A stretch of 64,000 nucleotides of DNA from positions 402,381 through 466,380 of the forward strand of contig JAIZOF010000001.1 of NCBI GenBank assembly GCA_020525365.1. The letters are read 5' to 3'. The position numbers were made by a program, and so were the translations under genes. The notes under the pieces are model-generated. The model was not told the DNA's origin, searched no databases, and saw only the letters and a program-made list of their open reading frames with translations. Source of the DNA: Sulfurovum sp. (GTDB lineage: Bacteria > Campylobacterota > Campylobacteria > Campylobacterales > Sulfurovaceae). Shown piece after piece: positions 62,443 through 64,000 of the stretch (the first letter of the stretch is position 1; each line of letters starts with the position of its first letter).

Positions 62443-64000
62443 CTAAAACATATTTGCTGCTTCTTCTGCCATATCAATAATAGATGTTTTATGTGGTTTG
62501 AGCTTTATTTTTTTTGGAATTAGAATAGTCTTTTGTGGTTTGGGTTTAAAGATTTTAGGCAAAGTCTTCTCCTTTGGTAATGGAGGAAGGATTGGTTCAG
62601 AAACTTTAATATAGGACCCTCTGTCTTCATATAGTGGAGTGTCTTGTTTTGCTTCTATCTCTGCAGTCGAATCTGGTTTTAGATACCCTTGATCGACTAA
62701 AATACGTACTACATTTTTAAAGGTTGGTACTGCCGATTGAGAAGCAAAATATTTATAGCGACCTTTAGCACGAATAACCAATATGCCTATTGTGTATTTG
62801 TGTCCCTTCTTGTCGTTTGCAAAACCATAAAAGCTACTGTGATACTCATGTGTATAGTGTCCATGTTTAGCAATATGTGATGTTCCAGTCTTTCCTCCAA
62901 TTTCTAGACCAAGGTATTGGGTTTTAAGCCCTGTTCCACGCTTAACAACCTCCTTGAGAATTTCATGAATCTGTTGTGCTGTTTTTTTACTTATAGGATG
63001 AAGGTTTCCTTCTGATGGAGAAAGGATAAAGTGTCTTCCTATGCTATCTTGAAGATAGTTTACAATGCGAGGAGTCACCGCTATACCACCATTATTGAAA
63101 GCAGAGTAAGCTTTCCAAAGTTGTGCAAAAGTGACTAGCATACCATAGCCGTAGGCACTATTGGCACGGTGCATTTTATTGTTGAGAAGGTGTAGCGATT
63201 TGATACGACCTGAAAGTTCACGAGAGAGGTCTATACCTGATGGTCTAGAGAAGCCAAATGCAAGGAGTCCGTCTCGAAACTCTTTACCTGTTAGCCTCCA
63301 AGATATCTGTGAAATTCCAACATTAGAAGAGTGTACAATAATATCAGTAGCGGTTAAAGAATCAAACTTCTCATCATCAGTAACGGTATATTGTTTACCT
63401 ATTTTCATGCGCCCATTGTAAGTTTTAAACCATGTTTGTGGAGTGACTACTTTGTGATCAATGGCAACCGCAAGTGTAATAGGCTTGAGTACCGAACCTG
63501 CTTCATAAGGATATTCAGTAAATTTCAAATTAAGTTTTGGGATATCTTTTTGTGTAATATGGTCTGGGTCATAGCGTTCAGTTGTCGCAAGTGAAAGTAC
63601 CTTTCCGGTACGGCTCTCCATAACCCCTATGAGTATCTCCTCTGCATCAATACGTTTTTTCATGGTATCAATCATTTTTTCGATATGGCGTTGAAATGCA
63701 AGAGATATATTGAGGTGAAGATCCATCCCATTTACACGTTTTTGCTTGATACTATTTTTATCATAAATAATATTTCCACCTACATCACGTTTTCCTCTAA
63801 GATAGCCATCCTTTTTAGATATGATATATTTTTCATATTTACGTTCAAGTCCCTTTTTTCCTTGAGGACGTGTATAGTGCTCATCATTTTTTTTATGAAC
63901 ATAGCCAAGAACAGGGCTGAGAGTATCATGCAGTGGGAATTGACGACTCTCCCCTATTTCAATAATATCTAGACCATAAAGTACCTCGATGCCTGAATGT
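62443..64000 (-). CDS. ftsI: FtsI-like peptidoglycan transpeptidase (PBP3), 5' end beyond window
   Basis: The frame is open to the right edge, so the N terminus is missing; about 519 residues are visible. The first part (about 90 residues, including LGYVHKKNDEHYTRPQG and GLERKYEKYI) belongs to the PBP dimerisation domain, and the rest is the transpeptidase. The nucleophile is in YEAGSVLKPIT (SxxK), SSN is in VHSSNVGIS, and the third motif is GGKTGTSHIA. The GLERKYEKYI linker and gene context fit FtsI, the septal enzyme; PBP2 is less likely. The tail is Pro/Lys-rich. The GTG/ATG inside the window is not the real start. Confidence 0.9.
   Translation of the reverse strand, partial: HSGIEVLYGLDIIEIGESRQFPLHDTLSPVLGYVHKKNDEHYTRPQGKKGLERKYEKYIISKKDGYLRGKRDVGGNIIYDKNSIKQKRVNGMDLHLNISLAFQRHIEKMIDTMKKRIDAEEILIGVMESRTGKVLSLATTERYDPDHITQKDIPKLNLKFTEYPYEAGSVLKPITLAVAIDHKVVTPQTWFKTYNGRMKIGKQYTVTDDEKFDSLTATDIIVHSSNVGISQISWRLTGKEFRDGLLAFGFSRPSGIDLSRELSGRIKSLHLLNNKMHRANSAYGYGMLVTFAQLWKAYSAFNNGGIAVTPRIVNYLQDSIGRHFILSPSEGNLHPISKKTAQQIHEILKEVVKRGTGLKTQYLGLEIGGKTGTSHIAKHGHYTHEYHSSFYGFANDKKGHKYTIGILVIRAKGRYKYFASQSAVPTFKNVVRILVDQGYLKPDSTAEIEAKQDTPLYEDRGSYIKVSEPILPPLPKEKTLPKIFKPKPQKTILIPKKIKLKPHKTSIIDMAEEAANMF

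Overview
The window is AT-rich chromosomal DNA from a member of the Campylobacterota (epsilonproteobacteria), probably a Sulfurovum- or Sulfurimonas-like sulfur-cycling relative. The evidence is the gene content and order: recA-eno followed by an FtsB-like gene and a small exported-protein gene (the order I recall from Helicobacter), a futalosine-pathway menaquinone enzyme (MqnD), cbb3-oxidase assembly genes (ccoG, ccoS, ccoI), a PglB-type bacterial oligosaccharyltransferase, and short lineage-type versions of BioB, Pgi and QueE. I saw no rRNA, tRNA, CRISPR array, insertion sequence or prophage.

Layout. 0-4.8 kb: a PqiA-like membrane protein, a DUF493 protein, moaC, a degenerate serine-recombinase-like regulator overlapping ccoG, and tpx behind a long palindrome. 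5.0-6.7 kb: small exported accessory genes, including an L,D-transpeptidase lipoprotein with a 27-bp tandem repeat. 6.7-17.5 kb: housekeeping (murB, mqnD, recA, eno, topA, bioB, an antiporter, dcd, a SurA-like chaperone). 17.6-20.0 kb: a membrane-anchored 12-haem cytochrome c. 20.1-29.2 kb: a glycan locus with a fused cytidylyltransferase/reductase (Acs1/Bcs1-like, predicted CDP-ribitol synthesis), two LicD/fukutin-fold transferases, a Wzx-type flippase, two GT2 glycosyltransferases, pglB, and a convergent WecA-like initiating transferase. 29.3-39.9 kb: LPS core and sugar-nucleotide genes (waaC, waaM, gmhA, msbA, hldE, gmhB, galU, pgi, phosphomannomutase) plus comEA. 40.0-46.5 kb: an outer-membrane protein, ccoS-ccoI, rho, murI. 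46.5-64.0 kb: trpS, a DUF2202 lipoprotein, der, tolB-pal-cpoB, proC, proA, slyD, moaA, queE, queD, rsmE, a LolD-like ATPase, prfB, panC and a truncated ftsI at the right edge.

How it works together. The most interesting system is the glycan locus. I predict a lipid-linked oligosaccharide that is started by the WecA-like enzyme, extended by two GT2 enzymes, decorated with an alditol phosphate (probably ribitol phosphate) by two LicD-family proteins using CDP-ribitol made by the fused enzyme, flipped by the Wzx protein, and transferred to Asn by PglB. That would be a bacterial N-glycan resembling in logic the mammalian ISPD/fukutin/FKRP modification of dystroglycan. PglB keeps its catalytic motifs and the Arg linked to recognition of D/E-X-N-X-S/T. 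Matching sequons occur in exported proteins of the same window: two in the 12-haem cytochrome just upstream, one in a small exported protein, and three in the tandem repeats of the L,D-transpeptidase lipoprotein. The chemistry of the donor and glycan is inference from families and context.

Promoters visible by eye are mostly extended -10 boxes of the form TGnTAnAAT, several of them exactly TGCTATAAT. The rho gene is an exception, with a full consensus -35/-10 pair at 17-bp spacing.
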